NCBI GenBank assembly: GCA_002314555.1
Contig: DCGF01000079.1
Location: forward strand, 1 to 6,842
DNA: 6,842 nt
Source: Ruminococcaceae bacterium UBA1785
GTDB taxonomy: Bacteria; Bacillota; Clostridia; Oscillospirales; Acutalibacteraceae
Reading direction: 5' to 3'
Shown: positions 5,399-6,842 of the stretch, piece by piece
Numbering within the stretch: position 1 is the stretch's first letter
Layout of the letters: the number at the start of each line of letters is the position of its first letter
The notes under the pieces: model-generated
What the model was told of the DNA's origin: nothing
The model's input: the letters and a program-made list of their open reading frames with translations, nothing else
Databases searched by the model: none
Position numbers and translations under genes: made by a program

Positions 5399-6295
5399 AT
5401 GGAATATATGAAAGTCTCAGAAGCTGCAAAAAAATGGAATATTTCAGATAGAAGAGTACGTTTGCTCTGCGCTGAAGATAAAATACCGGGTGCTATTAAA
5501 AATGGTGGCATATATCTAATTCCAAGTGATGCTGAAAAGCCTATTGATGGAAGGGCAAAATCATCAAAACTGATTGATGAAGTAGAAGAGAAAAAAGAGT
5601 ATCTTTCAACACTTCGTCCTTTGACAAAAGGAGAAATAGAAAAACTTCGTGAAGAGTTCATGATAGAGTTTACGTATAACTCTAATGCTATTGAAGGAAA
5701 TACTTTAACTTTAAATGAAACAGCTATGGCTCTTTCCGGTATGACTATTGATCAAAAACCACTTAAAGACCATATGGAAGCTGTGGGTCATAGGGATGCT
5801 TTTCTTTTTGTACTTGATATTGCTTCAAAAGAGATACCACTAGATGAAAGTGTAATAAAACAGATTCATTCTCTTGTTTTAATTGATCGCCCAGAGGACA
5901 AAGGAACATATAGAAAAATTCCTGTTAAGATAATGGGAGCATATACACAGCCAGTACAACCATTCTTAATTGATGAGAGAATAAAAGAACTTTTAACTCT
6001 TGATGAAAAACGAAAAGAGTCACTCAGTGATATTGAGCGCATTGCACTATTTCATTTACAATTTGAAGGTATTCACCCATTCATAGATGGTAATGGAAGA
6101 ACAGGAAGACTTATATTAAACTTAGATTTAATTAGATGTGGATATCCTCCAATAAACGTTAAGTTTTTGGATCGAAAAAAATACTATGAAGCTTTTGATG
6201 AGTACTACAAAAAAGGTAGTCCAAAAGCAATGACTACCCTTATCGCAAATTATGTAAATGAAAAACTGGACGAGTATATTGAAATACTGAAATAA
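5399..6295 (+). CDS. Fic family protein with N-terminal DNA-binding (HTH) domain, class II self-inhibited
   Basis: 298 residues. Fic enzymes usually transfer AMP from ATP to a hydroxyl side chain of a target protein. The start at 5399 is set by GGAGG (5385-5389) nine bases upstream; a longer frame from 5333 has no ribosome site. Residues 4-45 look like an excisionase/MerR-type helix-turn-helix (KVSEAAKKWNISDRRVRLLC, then a short GAIKNGGIYLIP wing). A linker to about residue 75 follows. The inhibitory motif S-x3-E-G is present as SNAIEGN (95-101) ahead of the Fic core, which defines class II, where the inhibitory helix is part of the same chain. The catalytic motif HPFIDGNGRTGR (226-237) is complete, with H226, D230 and both R234 and R237. 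The GTYRKIPVKI segment (169-178) fits the target-binding flap. No separate antitoxin gene is adjacent, as expected for this class. The HTH and the repeated upstream element together suggest autoregulation. The target protein cannot be told from sequence. Confidence 0.93.
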   Translation: MEYMKVSEAAKKWNISDRRVRLLCAEDKIPGAIKNGGIYLIPSDAEKPIDGRAKSSKLIDEVEEKKEYLSTLRPLTKGEIEKLREEFMIEFTYNSNAIEGNTLTLNETAMALSGMTIDQKPLKDHMEAVGHRDAFLFVLDIASKEIPLDESVIKQIHSLVLIDRPEDKGTYRKIPVKIMGAYTQPVQPFLIDERIKELLTLDEKRKESLSDIERIALFHLQFEGIHPFIDGNGRTGRLILNLDLIRCGYPPINVKFLDRKKYYEAFDEYYKKGSPKAMTTLIANYVNEKLDEYIEILK

Positions 6296-6298
6296 AAA

Positions 6299-6325
6299 GA
6301 ACGCCTACCTTTTTGGTAGGCGTTT
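6299..6325. terminator. Bidirectional terminator between fic-like gene and prmA
   Basis: AACGCCTACC (6300-6309) pairs perfectly with GGTAGGCGTT (6315-6324) around five T. On the plus strand T-rich sequence follows (CATATTTTTTATTT), and on the minus strand the stem is followed by CTTTTTATTT. It serves both converging genes in a gap of only 38 bases. Confidence 0.88.
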
Positions 6326-6333
6326 CATATTTT

Positions 6334-6842
6334 TTATTTGAGTACAAAACAAAGCCAGTTTTCATCTTGGTGTCTTTCAAGTATTGTGAATCCATACTTG
6401 TTAAATGCATCAAGGACATCTTGTTCTCTTGTGTCTATAATACCAGAGACGATAAAGATGCCATTTGGCTTCATGAAGTTCTTCGCTGTTTGACAGAAGA
6501 GGATGATGATGTCAGCGACGATATTTGCCACAACTACGTCGTATCTGTCGTGAATCTGTTCTGTCATATCGCCACAAAAGATCTGATATTGCGGAGGTGT
6601 AAAGCGATTTACCTTGCCATTCTCTATAGCAGTCTTTGTGGCGAGCTCATCTATGTCTACACCGACTGCAGTGCCTGCACCAAGCAGTAGACTTGATAGG
6701 GCTAAAATGCCTGAGCCACAACCGAGGTCTAAAACGGTTTCGCCACCTTTGATTTTTTGCTCTAAAGTCTTAAGACAAAGGCGTGTTGTGTTATGTGTAC
6801 CAGTGCCGAAAGCAAGACCTGGTTCTAAGTTTAAAACCTTTC
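6334..6842 (-). CDS. prmA: Ribosomal protein L11 methyltransferase, C-terminal half, 5' end outside window
   Basis: Methylates ribosomal protein L11 with S-adenosylmethionine in the cytoplasm. The minus-strand frame is open from the window edge to the stop at 6334-6336, giving 168 residues of a protein that is usually about 300. Seen motifs: LEPGLAFGTGTHNTTRLCL (near the edge), the PrmA signature before the SAM fold; DLGCGSG (6709-6729), SAM-binding motif I; GVDID, the acidic end of the next strand; and ANIVAD (about 6511-6528), the catalytic-loop equivalent of the (N/D)PPY motif. The C-terminus ends SGIIDTREQDVLDAF and ENWLCFVLK as in the family. The gene is followed at once by the shared terminator, so it is the last gene of its transcript; rsmE, a common downstream partner in Firmicutes, is not there. 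Confidence 0.95.
   Translation of the reverse strand, partial: KVLNLEPGLAFGTGTHNTTRLCLKTLEQKIKGGETVLDLGCGSGILALSSLLLGAGTAVGVDIDELATKTAIENGKVNRFTPPQYQIFCGDMTEQIHDRYDVVVANIVADIIILFCQTAKNFMKPNGIFIVSGIIDTREQDVLDAFNKYGFTILERHQDENWLCFVLK

Noticed and set aside
5399..6295. Classical toxin-antitoxin pair with a separate antitoxin
   Set aside because: No small partner gene flanks it; the inhibitory S-x3-E-G motif is inside the Fic protein itself.
6313..6690. Plus-strand open frame of 125 codons near the right end
   Set aside because: It is antisense to prmA, whose motifs are clear on the minus strand, and it begins inside the shared terminator.

Overview
The window looks like a low-GC Gram-positive anaerobe. 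Evidence: a threonine-specific T-box leader ahead of thrS, strong SD-type ribosome binding sites, AT-rich intergenic DNA, a Cna/SpaA-type cell-surface protein and an aldehyde:ferredoxin oxidoreductase (AOR) family protein. A Clostridia / Lachnospiraceae-like host is my inference from this gene mix and protein style; no single marker here proves it.

Layout, left to right. (1) 2-352: C-terminal end of a surface-anchored protein (pilin-like beta domain, membrane helix, positive tail), cut by the window edge. (2) 335-614: a perfect-consensus sigma-A promoter sitting on the last codons of that gene, then a T-box riboswitch with an ACC (Thr) specifier and its terminator. (3) 642-2426: thrS, a short threonyl-tRNA synthetase without the N-terminal TGS domain, closed by a terminator. 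(4) 2575-5186: a two-gene operon of a cytoplasmic leucine-rich-repeat protein and a short, divergent AOR-family protein. They overlap by ATGA, the second has almost no SD of its own, and a strong terminator follows. (5) 5227-5398: an AT-rich control region with three copies of an 11-bp element (two direct, one inverted); the last copy overlaps the predicted -10 box of the next gene. (6) 5399-6295: an HTH-Fic protein of the self-inhibited class II type. (7) 6299-6325: a terminator shared by converging genes. (8) 6334-6842, minus strand: the C-terminal half of prmA, ribosomal protein L11 methyltransferase, cut by the window edge.

How it fits together. thrS and prmA are housekeeping translation genes; thrS is controlled by uncharged tRNA-Thr through the T-box. 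The two accessory units between them are the interesting part. The LRR-AOR pair looks like a translationally coupled module in which a repeat scaffold with no export signal is made in step with a probable tungsten/molybdenum-pterin enzyme. The HTH-Fic gene probably regulates itself through the repeated upstream element. Both functional readings are inferences from sequence layout.
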